Source: Lignipirellula cremea
Lineage (GTDB): Bacteria; Planctomycetota; Planctomycetia; Pirellulales; Pirellulaceae
Length of the DNA stretch: 64,000 nt
Direction: 5' to 3'
Assembly: GCF_007751035.1 (NCBI RefSeq)
Contig: NZ_CP036433.1
Coordinates: forward strand, 2,027,001 to 2,091,000
The translations under genes and the position numbers were made by a program. This document shows, in pieces, positions 62,888-64,000 of this stretch. A model generated the notes under the pieces. That model ran no database searches and was not told the DNA's origin. It saw only the letters and a program-made list of their open reading frames with translations. The stretch's first letter is position 1. Every line of letters begins with the position of its first letter.

Positions 62888-64000
62888 ATGTTTGCTATGC
62901 GACTCCTGCCGTGGGAATACGGCGTGCGAAACCTGTTTCGCCGGCCGACCCGCACCGCCTTGACGCTGGCGGGGCTGACAACGGTGATCCTGTTGATTTT
63001 TGTGGTAGTCGCGTTTATCCGCGGCCTGGAAGCGTCGCTGGCTGCCAGCGGCGACGACGATGTGGTGCTGGTCTATGCGCTGAGCAGCGGGGCCGATATC
63101 GAGAACTCCTCGATCCCGGCCCGCACGCCGGCTCTGCTGTCGGCCAGTCTGGATGGCGTCCAGCAGCGGTTCCAGACGCGATGCATTTCGCCCGAGCTGT
63201 ATCTGGGCACGCGCATCCAGGTGCTGAAAGAACAGATCAAGGGACTGGGGCTGGTCCGTGGGGTCACCACGGCGGCCCCGCTGGTGCGCAGCAAAGTGCA
63301 GATTACCGAAGGTAACTGGCCCGGCCCCAGCGAAGTGCTGGTCGGCAGCCTGGCCCACTCCAAGCTGGGATGCAGCAAGGACTCGCTGGCGATCGGCGAG
63401 CGGGTGCAGTTCGACGGCCGCGACTGGCGCGTCAGCGGACGCTTCTCCGCCGGCGGCTCCGCGTTTGAATCGGAAATGTGGTGTCCGCTGGACGACATGC
63501 AAGCCGCCCTGAAACGCCAGGATCTGAGCCTGACGGCCGTGAAACTCTCGCCGACCGGATCGCCCGCCGATGTAGAGCTGTTCTGCAGTGAACGGATCGA
63601 CCTGGAACTCAAGGCGGTGCCCGAGTCGGTCTTTTACGCCTCGCTGCAGCAACACTACAAGCCGGTGCGGATGCTGGGCTGGCTGGTCGTGTGGCTGATC
63701 GCCGGGGCCGGTGTATTTGCGGGACTCAACACCATGTACGGCGCCGTGGTCGGTCGCATCCGCGAACTGGCCACCTTGCGAGCAATCGGCTTTCGACGCC
63801 GGGCCATCACGCTCAGTCTGATCCAGGAAGCCGTGCTGCTGGCGGTTGGCGGATCGCTGATCGCTTCGGTGCTGGCTTTCGCACTCATCAATGGTACGGC
63901 CGTGCGGTTCACCATGGGGGCCTTTGTGCTGCGGGTGGATAGCGTGGCGATTGTGGTCGGGTGCGGAACGGGCCTGTTACTGGGACTGCTGGGCGCGATT
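62888..64000 (+). CDS. MacB/FtsX-like ABC transporter permease, 5' part
   Basis: At least 371 residues; the frame is still open at the window end, so the protein is incomplete. The ATG at 62888 has GGGA upstream. A first membrane helix ([22 protein letters not shown]) precedes a periplasmic MacB-PCD-like domain ([44 protein letters not shown]). From ~residue 260 comes the FtsX permease core ([40 protein letters not shown], shown by the conserved [13 protein letters not shown]). Such permeases move lipoproteins, toxins or peptides, or act as mechanotransmitters, with a cytosolic ATPase. The ATPase gene is not in the window. Same strand as the HMA and lipoprotein genes. Confidence 0.85.
   Translation, partial: MFAMRLLPWEYGVRNLFRRPTRTALTLAGLTTVILLIFVVVAFIRGLEASLAASGDDDVVLVYALSSGADIENSSIPARTPALLSASLDGVQQRFQTRCISPELYLGTRIQVLKEQIKGLGLVRGVTTAAPLVRSKVQITEGNWPGPSEVLVGSLAHSKLGCSKDSLAIGERVQFDGRDWRVSGRFSAGGSAFESEMWCPLDDMQAALKRQDLSLTAVKLSPTGSPADVELFCSERIDLELKAVPESVFYASLQQHYKPVRMLGWLVVWLIAGAGVFAGLNTMYGAVVGRIRELATLRAIGFRRRAITLSLIQEAVLLAVGGSLIASVLAFALINGTAVRFTMGAFVLRVDSVAIVVGCGTGLLLGLLGAI

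Noticed and set aside
1-64000. tRNA, rRNA, transposase or prophage genes
   Set aside because: None recognised in any gap or frame. A tRNA or covariance-model scan of the gaps would be needed to exclude small RNAs.

Overview
The window reads as a GC-rich genome fragment from a planctomycete, most likely of the Pirellulales type. No marker RNA gene is present, so this rests on gene content. That content includes a PSD1-type cytochrome-like/DUF1549/DUF1553 protein paired with a DUF1501 protein, two further DUF1501 proteins, a secreted sulfatase, a secreted sugar-isomerase-like TIM barrel, PQQ- and WD40-type propellers, a 2353-residue secreted protein, lpxD-lpxI (a Gram-negative envelope), and flagellar hook genes with an oversized FlgE. 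Coding density is high. Most genes have clear Shine-Dalgarno sequences, and several start with GTG or TTG.

Layout. 1-8390, minus strand: the 5' part of a large alpha-2-macroglobulin-like protein, a 2OG-Fe(II)-oxygenase-like protein whose iron-binding HxD reads HxG, a nitrilase-family amidohydrolase, a HEAT-repeat lipoprotein, and a MotA/TolQ/ExbB-like protein with a very long coiled-coil tail. 8575-8776: a tandem array of six hairpin-forming 33-35 bp units, followed by a TfoX-N-like protein and a Tat-exported sugar isomerase/epimerase-like protein. 10560-12254: sulfatase. 12475-19193: a system II cytochrome c maturation pair, in which the ResB-like protein carries an apparent YWTD-type propeller and the CcsA/ResC-like protein has a long periplasmic N-terminus. 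19290-25194: small conserved proteins, a dual DUF4178 membrane protein, a PQQ-like propeller and an RlmI-like rRNA methyltransferase.

25236-43008, mostly minus strand: DUF1501 + PSD1, a TIKI/TraB-like secreted protein, an outer-membrane-barrel candidate (plus strand), a tiny gene with its own promoter and terminator, a cytochrome-like/WD40 protein, an exported methyltransferase and the giant secreted protein. 43376-47090: a NYN-LOTUS protein converges on a three-gene operon ending in a multi-cluster radical SAM protein that resembles the archaeal tetraether synthase (Tes/MJ0619) family. 47671-50792: flgD-flgE. 50962-60265: DUF1501, YggS, a deoxyhypusine-synthase-like protein, lpxD-lpxI, DUF1501, an SDR and Obg. 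60822-64000, plus strand: an apparent metal-related envelope cluster with a Cys-rich exported protein, an exported HMA-domain protein, a lipoprotein and an ABC permease cut by the window end.

Working units suggested by context are cytochrome c maturation (ResB/CcsA), lipid A synthesis (LpxD then LpxI), hook assembly (FlgD/FlgE), the radical SAM membrane operon, and the exported thiol/metal cluster. Three copies of an ~80 bp imperfect palindrome lie at 10378, 22300 and 58326, and several strong hairpins sit between convergent genes. I saw no rRNA, tRNA, CRISPR array, transposase or phage gene.
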